Shown in pieces: positions 34,462 to 43,903 of a stretch of 64,000 bases of DNA. The stretch is from Planctomycetota bacterium (GTDB lineage: Bacteria; Planctomycetota; Phycisphaerae; WQYP01). The translations under genes and the position numbers were made by a program. Each line of letters opens with the position of its first letter. Position 1 is the stretch's first letter. The stretch spans positions 41,530 through 105,529 of the forward strand of contig JAKAEB010000005.1 of assembly GCA_021818445.1 (NCBI GenBank), in the 5' to 3' direction. The notes beneath the pieces are model-generated. The model made no database searches and had not been told where the DNA came from. It saw only the letters and a list, made by a program, of their open reading frames with translations.

Positions 34462-34955
34462 TCGCGCCATCGTTTTTGGGCTGAGATTCGAGCGATCAAT
34501 TCCACTTCCACAGCGGCATTTAGCGGTAATGCATTAACTCCAACTGCCGCGCGGGCGTGCCTTCCCGCTTCGCCAAAGACACTGGCAAGAAAATCGCTGG
34601 CACCGTTGGCCACCTGCGGCTGGCCGTAAAAATCGTTCGCTGACTGCACAAATACCCCCACTCGGAGAATACCAACCAGGCGCCCCCACTGCCCATCCAG
34701 GCCAAGCGTCTTGAGTACGGCCAAGGCATTGATCGTTGCCAATTTTGCCGCCGCCTGTGCGTCGTCGAGTGAAATATCCGTGGGAACCTTGCCAGAATAC
34801 CGTACCTTTCCTTCGATTGACGGCAATTGCCCACTGATGAATACCAGATCGCCCGACACGACGCACGGCAGGTAGCTGGCCACCGGCCGGGGCGGTTCCG
34901 GCAAGCTGATAGCCAGTTCCTTGAGCCTTTGTTCAATCTGGACATGGTCAGTCAA
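34452..34955 (-). CDS. RidA/YjgF-family protein
   Basis: 167 residues. PVASYLPCVVSGDLVFISGQLP and the later ARAAVGVNALPLNAAVEVELIA match the RidA fold, in the longer subgroup that starts LPEPPRPVASY. RidA proteins hydrolyse reactive enamine/imine intermediates; in that branch the catalytic Arg is part of an R-x-A/C-V-G segment, visible here as HARAAVGV. Subgroups without proven deaminase activity exist, so the exact substrate is open. Confidence 0.9.
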   Translation of the reverse strand: MTDHVQIEQRLKELAISLPEPPRPVASYLPCVVSGDLVFISGQLPSIEGKVRYSGKVPTDISLDDAQAAAKLATINALAVLKTLGLDGQWGRLVGILRVGVFVQSANDFYGQPQVANGASDFLASVFGEAGRHARAAVGVNALPLNAAVEVELIARISAQKRWRDQR

Positions 34956-35012
34956 GGCGACGCCTTTCAGCGAGTGAATGGGGGTGCCATACGGTTATCC
35001 AACCTGCTGCAA

Positions 35013-35687
35013 TCAATGGTGCAGATGCAGAGCCTTGGCGATAATTTGTGCCATAATCGCTTCGCCTTTGATGTTTGGATGCACGCCGTCAAAATCGTAA
35101 AACTTCATTTTGCCCGGCAATTTGCCGAACACATTTATGATCGATGTATGAGTTATGCGCGCTGCCTTTTTGATTGCAGGTATAACGCCGTGCACCATAT
35201 TCTTCTCGGTGATGTGATATGAGGGCTTGAGAATTTTGGGTGGATAGCAAATGTAAACTTTGGGATGCGTCGGCAAATTTTTGAACACATGAATCATCGC
35301 TACGGTGTTGGCTTCAAAGGCTTTGCCGTGCTTGTTCCAATTCCACGGCTTGGTATCGTTGGTACCAAGCATGATGATGACAATATTGGGTTTGAAATGG
35401 ATGGCTTTTTTGTACTCGGGCTGCTTCCAGTAAGGCAAATCGCCTTTCTTGAGCATTGTAGCGCCCGAATGGCCGCAATTTAATGTTTTGTAATGTGGCC
35501 CGAGGAGTCGCCCCAGCACGGCAGGCCAGGCATTGTGCCAATGGTTCGGGATAATTCCATAGGTAATGCTGTCGCCCACACAGGAAATGCGCACGGGCGC
35601 GGCCTTAGCGACGGTAACCGCCGCGAAAAGCGCCATCGCCACCAAAACCACCACTGCTGCCTTGCTACGAATTACACGCAACACCAT
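35013..35687 (-). CDS. Secreted SGNH/GDSL hydrolase
   Basis: 224 residues with a signal peptide (residues 8-28, ending AKA). Block I CVGDSITYG gives the catalytic Ser, block II GHSGATML a Gly, block III GTNDTKPWN an Asn, and block V DGVHPN the Asp and His. These are the four marks of SGNH esterases. In this setting deacetylation of a wall polysaccharide (xylan or pectin type) is the likely job. It is divergent from the feruloyl-esterase-like gene, with a shared 290-bp control region. Confidence 0.9.
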   Translation of the reverse strand: MVLRVIRSKAAVVVLVAMALFAAVTVAKAAPVRISCVGDSITYGIIPNHWHNAWPAVLGRLLGPHYKTLNCGHSGATMLKKGDLPYWKQPEYKKAIHFKPNIVIIMLGTNDTKPWNWNKHGKAFEANTVAMIHVFKNLPTHPKVYICYPPKILKPSYHITEKNMVHGVIPAIKKAARITHTSIINVFGKLPGKMKFYDFDGVHPNIKGEAIMAQIIAKALHLHH

Positions 35688-35734
35688 AAAACCACTCCAA
35701 CAAAAATGCGGCCCACAAAAATACTAATAGCGGA

Positions 35735-35753
35735 ATGGTAACCTACCTACCAT
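35735..35753. promoter_or_regulatory. Inverted repeat ATGGTA-N7-TACCAT between divergent esterase genes
   Basis: Six-bp perfect arms with a 7-bp spacer, 48 bp before the SGNH start. The spacer itself is ACCTACC. It may be an operator for both esterase genes; no match to the LacI repeat at 5438. Confidence 0.35.
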
Positions 35754-35977
35754 AGAATTCGCAAGATGGATAGGAATAAATGCGCATATTGACGTTCCGC
35801 GATTCCAGATTTGCCATCTACGCCGCAAATCAACCGGGCAGGACGCGGTGCGTGCAGCCATCAGAGGTAACCCGTAAAGTGCAAGTGAGCGATCAACACC
35901 CCCTGCGCCGCCTTGACCGCGGCGAACAGCCCGAGTTAACATCGCGGTACGTAATTTGTCACGCTTGGAGGTAGCCG

Positions 35978-37165
35978 ATGCCGAAACTCGATCTTACTTC
36001 GTCGAAAATAATTGGAATGAATCGCCGGCGCTTTGTGCAGCAGACCGCGGCGACGGCCATGCTTAGTGCGATGACGGCGGCGAGTGTCAGGGCGGCCGTG
36101 AATTGGGATACCCTTCCACAATCACCCGTCGTACATGCGGATGGCAAAATTACCTTTCTCTTCCCCAAGGGTCGTTTTGGCAGTGTTGTGCTGAATTTTG
36201 GTGGATTAAAGCCCACCAGTTTAAAGCCGAATCGGGCTGGAACCTGGTCGGTAACGGTGGGACCATTCCCGCCACAGATTTACTCGTACAGCTTTTCGGT
36301 CAATGGAGTTGACGTGCTTGATCCACTTAATCCGTGGGTTAAGAAAAATTTATTCCATTCAGGTAATTTGGTTCTTGTGCCGGGCCATCCGCCGCAACCA
36401 TGGGAGCAAACACGGGTGCCGCACGGGTCGGTCGCGCGGCACTATTATTTTTCAAAAGTGAGCGGTGTCCATCGATCGTATTACGTTTATACCCCACCGG
36501 GGTACGATGCGGACAGAACAACTAAATTTCCGACGTTGTATCTACTGCATGGCTACAGCGATACCCCGAGCGCATGGGTAGATGTGGGTCGGGCCAACTT
36601 CATTCTGGATAATTTAATCCACAGCGGTAAGGCCAAGCCGATGATAATTGTCATGCCCAACGGCTATGGCGACCCGGCGATTGCGGATCGGAATAGTCCA
36701 GCCTTATCTTCCGCACATCTGTGGCAGCGTAATTTGAGGATGTTTCAGGAATCTTTGCTCGGCGAGATCATACCCCGTATCGGATCTGAATACCGCGTCG
36801 TGCATGACCGCCAACAGCGGGCGATCGCCGGACTTTCCATGGGTGGCGGCGAGGCGCTGATAACCGGTCTGAATCATCTGAATCATTTCGCGTGGGTGGG
36901 AGGTTTCAGTTCATTTGTGGGTAACAAGGGGATGAATTTCCGGCCATTTTTTCCGCATCTTTCGGCCCATGACGACAAACGCATTAAATTGCTGTGGGTG
37001 TCATGCGGGCGGCAAGACCCGCTCGTGGGTAAATACAACCACGAATTGGATACGTGGCTAAGTAAAATTGGCGTTACCTACCGTCAGGTATGGACGCCGG
37101 GCATGCACCAATGGCGGGTGTGGCGCGAGAATTTAGTCCATTTCGCGCCCCTGTTGTTTAGTTAA
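35978..37165 (+). CDS. Tat-exported esterase with N-terminal Ig-like domain (feruloyl/acetyl-xylan esterase type)
   Basis: 395 residues. A twin-arginine leader (NRRRFVQQTAATAM) lies at residues 14-30. Residues about 48-140 form an Ig-like/CBM48-like domain (FPKGRFGSVVLNFGG). Residues about 150-390 form an alpha/beta-hydrolase of the esterase D/feruloyl type: Ser in GLSMGGGE, Asp in CGRQDPLV and His in PGMHQWRVW. GGAGGT stands in front of the first ATG. It likely removes feruloyl or acetyl groups from hemicellulose. The next gene converges on it. Confidence 0.9.
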   Translation: MPKLDLTSSKIIGMNRRRFVQQTAATAMLSAMTAASVRAAVNWDTLPQSPVVHADGKITFLFPKGRFGSVVLNFGGLKPTSLKPNRAGTWSVTVGPFPPQIYSYSFSVNGVDVLDPLNPWVKKNLFHSGNLVLVPGHPPQPWEQTRVPHGSVARHYYFSKVSGVHRSYYVYTPPGYDADRTTKFPTLYLLHGYSDTPSAWVDVGRANFILDNLIHSGKAKPMIIVMPNGYGDPAIADRNSPALSSAHLWQRNLRMFQESLLGEIIPRIGSEYRVVHDRQQRAIAGLSMGGGEALITGLNHLNHFAWVGGFSSFVGNKGMNFRPFFPHLSAHDDKRIKLLWVSCGRQDPLVGKYNHELDTWLSKIGVTYRQVWTPGMHQWRVWRENLVHFAPLLFS

Positions 37166-37274
37166 TAAATCAGCACAATACCGGGCCCATACGCTTCAGC
37201 GGTGAACACCAACGATCTCAGCATCGTTGCCGATTCGCAGGTTACGGATGTCGCCACTGAGAGCCAACTCCAGC

Positions 37275-39143
37275 CTATGCAACCGAAATCGCAAAGGCAA
37301 CGGCGTAGCGATGATTTGGAATATCTCGCGGCGGAAATATCCGCAGGCCTGTCGCTGTTTGCTGCCACCGAATGGACTTGGTGTATCCATAAAGCTTTAC
37401 CTGCTTCACTTTAAGCGGGTGTTTGGTGGCGTGGGCACCGGCAGCCAAACCAAGCGACTTAATCTGCACGGGTTCATTCGGTACACCCAGTACCAACGCA
37501 TTGATAACCGTACTGGCCTTGTTGCGTGTAAAGCGGATGTCTTTAACACCCAGCTTTGCGATACTATTACCCTGGAACGAACCCGCTTTCACGACTGTTG
37601 GCCCTTCGCCGTAGACCACCCATGGTCGGGTAGAATAAATGGCATCACCATTGAGTTTGAACCACTGAGCCAATTCGGAAAGGATCAATTTTTCCTTCCG
37701 GTCGATGGTGCCATCGGGTTTACCGGGGATATTGAGGACAAAATTGCCATTTTTGCTTACGGCGTCAATCATCCAATGAATGGCATCGCCGGGATGGAGA
37801 TAGCCACCATATTCACCTGGCTGGTCGAACAGCGCCCGTTGATAATGCCAATCGCCAATGCAGGTTTCCGACTGCCACGGGTATTTGAGTATCTGAGAGG
37901 CCAAGCCGCGTTCAATATCCGCCACGACAGTTTTAGCCCATTGCGGCGGAACATTTTTAATATTGACCACGCCCTCCACCTTGCCGCCATTGTACTGCAT
38001 ACTTCGGTTGTAAAAGTATGCACCGATGCTCATGCCGGCCCACCCCAATGGAAAGAGTGGATTATCAAAGTACAAAATATCCGGGTTGTGAAGATCAATT
38101 AAATTACGGGTACGGTCGTAAAAATTCTTGGCGTAGGAGATGTCCGGCAGCGCATGGTGGGGATGCTTGACGTTATAGAGTTGCTGCGGATTATACCCCT
38201 CCCACCAGGCATATTTGCCGTCGGCCTGGGTCATTCGGCCGTCATATGGCAGGCCGGCGTAAGGCCCTTTTTTGTCCGCCCCATGCGAGGTTTGAAACCA
38301 CCACCAATTCCGGGCTTGATGCACCGTCACACCGAACCGCAATCCCATGCTTCGGGCGTGCTTCGCCCATGTGCCTATCACATCCCGATGCGGCCCGATA
38401 TTTTGGGCATTCCACTGATGGTGCCTGGAATTCCATGTATCAAAACCGTCGTGGTGATTGGCCAGGGCTAAAAAGTATTTGGCACCGGCGGCCTTATATT
38501 CAGCCATGCGATGCTCCGGCTCCCAATTCAGCAAGGTCCACTGGGCGCAGAGGTCTTTGTAGCCGAAGTGGCATTGGGGGCCATAATGCTGCAATTCAAA
38601 TTTGTACTGGCCCTGTCCTTCGATGTACATGTTGCGGGCGTACCAATCACCATCCTCCGGCACACACTGCGGCGACCAATGGTTCCATATCCCGAACTTG
38701 GCGTCCCGATACCATTCCGGGCAGTCGTACTGCTGAAGTGAATCCCAGGTAGGTTCAAACGGCCCCTCGCCTTGGAGATGCGGAAACGGCGATACCATCG
38801 GTACGCCATCGTGCGATCCGCCGGGTATGGGCAGCTCAGGTGGGTTACCCCAACCGGTCGGCCACCAATGGTCCGGGTTGAGTTTTTCTTCGGTTATCTT
38901 TTTACCCGTAAGGGCATAAAACACGCGATCGTTTTGCGGCGTTGCGCAGAGACCTTCAAAAGTTCGGGAGGTATCCAAAAACCCGGAGGGAACGACCTTT
39001 TCTATCGCAGAGAGCATTTTACGGCGCTTGGCCTCATAAACGTCGGCCTTGCCCGCTTTGGCGATTGATGGCCGGGAATTGGCCCCTATCGCACCTGCCG
39101 CCGCAACGGCTACTGACGATTTAATAAATTTTCGCCGATCCAT
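37275..39143 (-). CDS. Tat-exported alpha-L-fucosidase (GH29)
   Basis: About 622 residues. MDRRKFIKSS is a twin-arginine leader. The GH29 barrel (about 130-480) has WYRDAKFGIWNHWSPQ and EYKAAGAKYFLALANHHDGFD, and DILYFDN gives the predicted nucleophile Asp360. The last 100 residues are a beta-sandwich (NALVLGVPNEP). It cuts terminal alpha-fucose from polysaccharide or glycoprotein. The ATG at 39143 has AAGGAG; the frame extends further up but without sense. Confidence 0.93.
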   Translation of the reverse strand: MDRRKFIKSSVAVAAAGAIGANSRPSIAKAGKADVYEAKRRKMLSAIEKVVPSGFLDTSRTFEGLCATPQNDRVFYALTGKKITEEKLNPDHWWPTGWGNPPELPIPGGSHDGVPMVSPFPHLQGEGPFEPTWDSLQQYDCPEWYRDAKFGIWNHWSPQCVPEDGDWYARNMYIEGQGQYKFELQHYGPQCHFGYKDLCAQWTLLNWEPEHRMAEYKAAGAKYFLALANHHDGFDTWNSRHHQWNAQNIGPHRDVIGTWAKHARSMGLRFGVTVHQARNWWWFQTSHGADKKGPYAGLPYDGRMTQADGKYAWWEGYNPQQLYNVKHPHHALPDISYAKNFYDRTRNLIDLHNPDILYFDNPLFPLGWAGMSIGAYFYNRSMQYNGGKVEGVVNIKNVPPQWAKTVVADIERGLASQILKYPWQSETCIGDWHYQRALFDQPGEYGGYLHPGDAIHWMIDAVSKNGNFVLNIPGKPDGTIDRKEKLILSELAQWFKLNGDAIYSTRPWVVYGEGPTVVKAGSFQGNSIAKLGVKDIRFTRNKASTVINALVLGVPNEPVQIKSLGLAAGAHATKHPLKVKQVKLYGYTKSIRWQQTATGLRIFPPRDIPNHRYAVAFAISVA

Positions 39144-39463
39144 TCCGCACTCCTTAATAGATTTTCTGTCGCGCACCCTGCACGGGATACTATTGGGTTG
39201 GTCATTTTGTGTCAATGTGCCGCAACCGCCGGAGGCAGTTTTTTTTTCGGCACACCCAGGAGCCTGTCCGCACCCGTTCAGGCCCTTGGCGGAGGTGCCG
39301 GTAAAAGCTTCCAATCGTCGGCTTTTCGGCGGCGCAAACCCTGCCCAGGAAAAATAACCACGGCCATCGAAGCCCGGTGGGCGTTACAAGTTGACAGGTA
39401 CCACAATGAAAGTTAGCTTTTCAACGGTTTCTTGCACTCTTGGCGTCCCTTGGAGAACATACG
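39144..39463. other. Divergent control region with repeat motif
   Basis: 320 bp between the fucosidase and the beta-helix gene, so both promoters should be here. It holds AGGAGCCTGTCCG at 39258-39270 (seen twice more in the window), a TTGACA at 39391-39396 followed after 17 bp by TAGCTT (weak promoter toward the right), and short GC-rich hairpins. No gene seen. Confidence 0.5.
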
Positions 39464-41275
39464 ATGGCGGACCGGCGGCAATTCATCAAAGCTATTTCAG
39501 CGGCTGCGTTGGCGTCATCGGTGGCTGCACGGAGTGCGGCTGTGGCAAAGCCAAGGACGGGGAGAGTTGTATCAGCAGCGCAAGCAAACCAATCCCCATT
39601 TGGTGAAAACGTCTATGTTTTTGATCCGCAGATGCCGTCTGAGGGCATCAATCACATCACGCGGGATGTTTTCAGAAAAATGGAATCAAACCAATTTGCA
39701 GCGAAGGGGTATGCGTTTCTTTTCAAGCCGGGCCGATATAGGGTGAATTTTAACGTGGGCTTTTATACCGAAGTGGCGGGCCTGGGGAAAAATCCCGACG
39801 ACGTGCTTATTGACGGCGGCGTCAATATAAATGCCCAATGGAGCGGTGGCGCGGCCCTCGACAACTTCTGGCGGTCGGTAAGTAATTTTTCCGTGCTGCC
39901 ATCGGCAACGGGCGGGGCTACCCGTATAGCGGTATCGCAGGCGGCACCGATACGCCGTTTACATGTGAAGGGAGACCTTAACTTATACGACGTTTGGACG
40001 TCATGTAAATGCGGGGCGGGGTATGCCAGCGGAGGGTTCCTGGCTGATTCGATTATAGATGGCAAAGTGGTACCGGCATCGCAGCAGCAATGGTTATCAC
40101 GTAACAGCAAATGGTCGGCCTGGAGCAACGCGGTGTGGAATATGGTTTTTGTGGGGTGCGGCAACGCCCCCGGCAATACGTTTCCCAATCCGGCCTACAC
40201 TGTTATAAGTCAAACACCCGTGATCCGTGAAAAACCATACTTATTCATTGATTCACGGGGGGATTTTTCGGTGTTTGTTCCTGCCCTGGAGCGCAATACT
40301 GCCGGCGTATCATGGGCCGCAGGATCCACGCCGGGGCAGGCCGTGCCCCTGAACAAGTTTCACATAGCCCATGCGGGAAAAGACTCCGCATCCGACTTGA
40401 ATGAGGCGCTATCCAATGGCAAGCACATCATTTTCACGCCCGGCACCTACCGACTGCATGAAACGCTGCGGGTAAGCCGGCCAGATACGATTCTCCTCGG
40501 GTTGGGGGTACCTTCTCTCAAGGCCATGACGGGCGAGCCGGCCATCTCGGTGGCGGATGTAGATGGCGTGACCATCGCCGGGCTGATTATTGACGCCGGT
40601 GCCGCCAACGCCCGCTGCCTGCTTGAAATTGGGCCGGATGGCAGCTCATCCGATCACGCCGCCAATCCGACATTTCTCTACGACTTAACAGTGCGAACCG
40701 CAGGACCGGCCGTCGGCCGGAATGACACCGGCATTACCATCAACAGCCACCACGTCGTTACCGACAACATCTGGATTTGGCGGGCGGACCATGGCAAGGG
40801 TGTCGGGTGGAGAACCAATCCCACTAAGCATGGATTGGTCGTCAACGGCGACGATGTGGTTTGCTACGGGTTGTTTAACGAGCATCATGAACAATATCAG
40901 ACACTTTGGAACGGCAACGGCGGACGGGTGTATATGTACCAGTCGGAGATGCCGTATGACCCGCCGGATCAGGCAGCATGGATGGACGGCCCAACCGATG
41001 GTTATGCCTCTTACAAAATCGCGGATTCTGTAAAACGCCACGATGCCTGGGGATTAGGAATTTATTGTTATTTCCGGGACGCGGTCATCAAATGCGAAAG
41101 CGCCATACAGGCACCGGCAAACTCCGGTGTTAACATTCATCATATGACAACGGTTTGGCTCAATGGTAAAGTCGGCAGCGAGATCGCCCATATCATCAAT
41201 CACCGTGGTGGCCGGGTGTACGGGCATACGCCAGCGTCGGCCATGCGGCAAACGCTGAAGGAATACATCGGCTGA
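39464..41275 (+). CDS. Secreted right-handed beta-helix protein (family often mislabelled 'adenylyl cyclase')
   Basis: About 603 residues. MADRRQFIKAIS is a twin-arginine leader. NVYVFDPQMPSEGIN, YAFLFKPGRYRVNFNVGFYTEVAGLG and NFWRSVSNF are the start of a family common in Streptomyces and Acidobacteria. Its middle carries beta-helix strands (HIIFTPGTYRLHETLRVSRPDTILLGLG, then GVTIAGLIIDAG) and a conserved region WRADHGKGVGW..NP.KHGLVVNGD. It is a pectate-lyase-fold protein, probably an enzyme on polysaccharide; nothing supports a cyclase. GGAG precedes the ATG at 39464. Confidence 0.85.
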   Translation: MADRRQFIKAISAAALASSVAARSAAVAKPRTGRVVSAAQANQSPFGENVYVFDPQMPSEGINHITRDVFRKMESNQFAAKGYAFLFKPGRYRVNFNVGFYTEVAGLGKNPDDVLIDGGVNINAQWSGGAALDNFWRSVSNFSVLPSATGGATRIAVSQAAPIRRLHVKGDLNLYDVWTSCKCGAGYASGGFLADSIIDGKVVPASQQQWLSRNSKWSAWSNAVWNMVFVGCGNAPGNTFPNPAYTVISQTPVIREKPYLFIDSRGDFSVFVPALERNTAGVSWAAGSTPGQAVPLNKFHIAHAGKDSASDLNEALSNGKHIIFTPGTYRLHETLRVSRPDTILLGLGVPSLKAMTGEPAISVADVDGVTIAGLIIDAGAANARCLLEIGPDGSSSDHAANPTFLYDLTVRTAGPAVGRNDTGITINSHHVVTDNIWIWRADHGKGVGWRTNPTKHGLVVNGDDVVCYGLFNEHHEQYQTLWNGNGGRVYMYQSEMPYDPPDQAAWMDGPTDGYASYKIADSVKRHDAWGLGIYCYFRDAVIKCESAIQAPANSGVNIHHMTTVWLNGKVGSEIAHIINHRGGRVYGHTPASAMRQTLKEYIG

Positions 41276-41554
41276 GGTGATCGGTGCTATCAAGCGTCGA
41301 CGCGGAATTAGTGGCCGCCGGACGGCCTCTGCAATTCGGGCCACCGGGGCAGGACGGCAAGCTCAGTTTTTGGGTTTGCGGGGCTAAGCCACCGGACCGG
41401 CAGGGGAATTCATGAAATGACTGGCCGCACCGCGCTGCCGCGTGGATATATGCAGCAGGCGCGGCCCAATTATTGGGGTCGGTGCCACGGTTGGACTTAA
41501 TAAACAAATAATCGGGTGGTGTTCTGGTCTTGGCGTTTGCCGTGTTGAAAACCG

Positions 41555-41622
41555 GGGCACGCGGATGGGTCATGCATCGTCGCGCGTGCACCATGCACGC
41601 GGCTGAATGGGGGGGCGGATGC
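41555..41622. repeat. Direct repeat copy 1 (67 bp)
   Basis: Starts GGGCACGCGGATGGGTCATG and ends GGCGGATG. It contains a perfect hairpin GCGTGCA-CCA-TGCACGC. The copy at 41771 differs at only about a dozen positions by eye. Confidence 0.75.
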
Positions 41623-41724
41623 GACGTTGTTGTCACAGGGGCCGCAATTTGGCATTGAGTTAGCGCCCATCGCCCGGCGATGACGCTAAACTGAGGAATG
41701 TGGTGTTGCCGGAAATTATTGAAA

Positions 41725-41739
41725 CGGGCGAGACGCCCG
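41725..41739. repeat. GC palindrome CGGGCG-AGA-CGCCCG
   Basis: Six-bp arms with a 3-base loop; the form GGGCGAGACGCCCGCGCTACG is a dispersed palindrome seen in many unrelated bacterial genomes. Confidence 0.5.
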
Positions 41740-41770
41740 CGCTACGGGTGCCACGTAGTGCGGCCCCGCC

Positions 41771-41837
41771 GGGCACGCGGATGGGTCATGCATCATCATT
41801 CGTGCACCATGCGCGCGGCTAAATGGGTTGGCGGATG
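41771..41837. repeat. Direct repeat copy 2 (67 bp)
   Basis: Same element as at 41555; the hairpin is partly broken here (CGTGCA-CCA-TGCGCG). Confidence 0.75.
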
Positions 41838-41931
41838 TAAACAATGACGCCGCCTGCCGCTCGAGCCGGGATGGTGTTCTGCATACCCGAAGACTGGCGC
41901 TCTCTTGGGCGCCATCGGGGTGGCTGCCAAG

Positions 41932-43278
41932 TTATGCCCGGATGATGTGCTTTTTTGATCCTTTTATCCCAGCGGTGGCATTGCGCGTATCCACAATGAG
42001 CCGAGAGCTGGCGACGATCATTGACCAGTCATATTGGCTATGATCGGTGGCAATCAGTACCAGATCGTATTTACGCAAATTGGCCGGCGTCAGCGGCACG
42101 CTTTTCATCTGCAGATCATGGTGCCGTTGACGATGGGTGCTGGGGATCAGGGGGTCGTTGTAATCCACGCGGGCACCACGTTTTTTCAGTTGTTCGATAA
42201 GCACAATGGAGGGCGATTCACGCAGGTCGTCCACATCTTTTTTATACGCGAGGCCGAGGACGAGAATGCGTGATTGGCGTATTGGCTTGCCGATCTGGTT
42301 CAGGGCGTCGGCCACTTTGGAAATGACGTAATACGGCATGGAGGTGTTAAGTTCGCCGGCGAGTTCAATGAAACGGGCGGTGATGTCGTACTGCCTGGCT
42401 TTCCAGCTTAGATAAAACGGATCGATGGGGATGCAGTGTCCACCGAGGCCCGGGCCGGGATAAAAGGCCTGAAAGCCGAATGGCTTGGTTCTGGCGGCGG
42501 CGATTACCTTCCACACGTCCACGCCCATGCGATCAAATATCATTTTAAGTTCATTGATCATGGCGATGTTGATGCAGCGGTAACAATTTTCCAATATTTT
42601 TGCGGCCTCGGCAATTTCGCAGGATTCCACCGGCACCACGGTTTTAACGGCATGCTGATAAAGGGCGGCGGCCGCCTGGAGAGAAGGGGCATCATAACCG
42701 CCGACCACTTTGGGAATATCGGCAGTTTGAAAATCGGCCCGGCCGGGGTCTTCGCGTTCGGGCGAATAGGCAAGCAGAAAATCCCGGCCAACGGATCGGC
42801 CCGATTTTTCCAGCGCCGGCAGCACCACTTCACGGGTGGTACCGGGATAGGTGGTGGACTCAAGCACCACCAGTTGGCCAGGACGCAAATAACGGCTGAT
42901 GGTACTGGCGGTGCCCGCGACGTAATGCATGTCGGGTTCACGGTGAATGGTCAGAGGTGTGGGCACGCAGATGATCAGGGCATCGCAGGTGGAGATGCGG
43001 GAAAAATCATCGGTGGGTGTGAATTGACCGGACCGCACCAGATCGCGGACGAGTTGGGCAGGAAAATGGCGGATGTAGCTTTGGCCAGCCCGAAGTTTGT
43101 GGATTTTCTCAGGGTCAACATCGAAGCCGACGGTTTTGAGGCCGCCGGCGCAAAATGCCCTAATCAGGGGCAGTCCCACATAACCAAGGCCGATCACACC
43201 GACAACCGCGGATCGCGACTCGATGGCGGTCAGCAGGCGTTTAATGGCCGGAAAGGTGCGCGGGCGGGCTTCAGGCAA
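41932..43278 (-). CDS. UDP-N-acetylglucosamine 6-dehydrogenase-like (UDP-sugar dehydrogenase)
   Basis: About 448 residues. VIGLGYVGLPLIRAF is the NAD site; GPGLGGHCIPIDPFYLSWKA holds the catalytic Cys and is typical of the WbpA/UDP-GlcNAc 6-dehydrogenase branch, rather than the GGSCFPKD of UDP-glucose dehydrogenases. It forms a UDP-hexuronic acid for capsule, O-antigen or other polymers. The frame extends to 43476, but the family start is at TTG 43278, with GGAGA nearby and an 8-bp overlap with the lspA stop, so the pair is coupled. Confidence 0.88.
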   Translation of the reverse strand: MPEARPRTFPAIKRLLTAIESRSAVVGVIGLGYVGLPLIRAFCAGGLKTVGFDVDPEKIHKLRAGQSYIRHFPAQLVRDLVRSGQFTPTDDFSRISTCDALIICVPTPLTIHREPDMHYVAGTASTISRYLRPGQLVVLESTTYPGTTREVVLPALEKSGRSVGRDFLLAYSPEREDPGRADFQTADIPKVVGGYDAPSLQAAAALYQHAVKTVVPVESCEIAEAAKILENCYRCINIAMINELKMIFDRMGVDVWKVIAAARTKPFGFQAFYPGPGLGGHCIPIDPFYLSWKARQYDITARFIELAGELNTSMPYYVISKVADALNQIGKPIRQSRILVLGLAYKKDVDDLRESPSIVLIEQLKKRGARVDYNDPLIPSTHRQRHHDLQMKSVPLTPANLRKYDLVLIATDHSQYDWSMIVASSRLIVDTRNATAGIKGSKKHIIRA

Positions 43279-43852
43279 TGCTGTTCTCCGTGGTGTGATG
43301 ATTGCGATAGCGCGGGCCGGGCAACAGCAGCCAGCAAAGTACCAGCAGCGGGACACCGACGCAGAGCATGGAATCGGCGATATTAAATATCCATGGCCAG
43401 TGCGCCAGCAGGATGAAATCGCGGACCATGCCATGATTAAAAATGCGGTCGTACATGTTGCCAATAGCGCCGGCAAGGATCAGACCCAGGGCAATATGCA
43501 CCACCCAGTGGCGCCGATGACTGCTGAAAAATACATACACGACAAAGGCAATCGCGATAAGACTGATGGCCACAAACATCAACGAAAGCCCCTGCCCGAT
43601 GCCGAATACCGCCCCCCCGTTGAGGGTCGTCTTTAACCAGAGCACATGGGGAATGATGGCCATGGGAGGCTGGTGCGGATGATATCCGAGGTCTTTGAAT
43701 GCGAGATATTTCGTCCAGAGATCGAGCGAAGCACCAACACCCGCAACACCAAGGAAGCGAATCCATGACAGGACGGATTTACCGGCCGCACCGGATAAAC
43801 TCGATTTCCCTTCGACGGCCACCGACGCCGCCGCCGAACTGGTTTCAGACAT
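43271..43852 (-). CDS. lspA: Lipoprotein signal peptidase
   Basis: 193 residues with four predicted membrane helices. The two catalytic Asp lie in GNMYDRIF and FNIADSML, with GGAVFGI in the first loop. It cleaves signal peptides of prolipoproteins in the inner membrane. The N-terminus is about 25 residues longer than usual. AAGGTGGA precedes the ATG. Followed by an overlapping UDP-sugar dehydrogenase. Confidence 0.95.
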   Translation of the reverse strand: MSETSSAAASVAVEGKSSLSGAAGKSVLSWIRFLGVAGVGASLDLWTKYLAFKDLGYHPHQPPMAIIPHVLWLKTTLNGGAVFGIGQGLSLMFVAISLIAIAFVVYVFFSSHRRHWVVHIALGLILAGAIGNMYDRIFNHGMVRDFILLAHWPWIFNIADSMLCVGVPLLVLCWLLLPGPRYRNHHTTENSIA

Positions 43853-43903
43853 GGTTCCACCTTGCCGGACCGGCGTCGGAAGGATAAACGAGGGTTGGAA
43901 ACA

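Larger units (their letters stand above)
41276..41931. other. Non-coding region with duplicated element
   Basis: 656 bp between convergent genes with no credible gene. It contains two copies of a 67-bp element and a GC hairpin of the common GGGCG-AGA-CGCCC type, which suggests remains of small palindromic or mobile elements. Confidence 0.6.

Noticed and set aside
41276..41931. CRISPR array
   Set aside because: Only two copies of a 67-bp element with 148 bp between, no regular spacers and no cas genes.
42436..43386. 316-codon plus-strand frame
   Set aside because: Antisense to the UDP-sugar dehydrogenase; Gly/His-rich with no domain.
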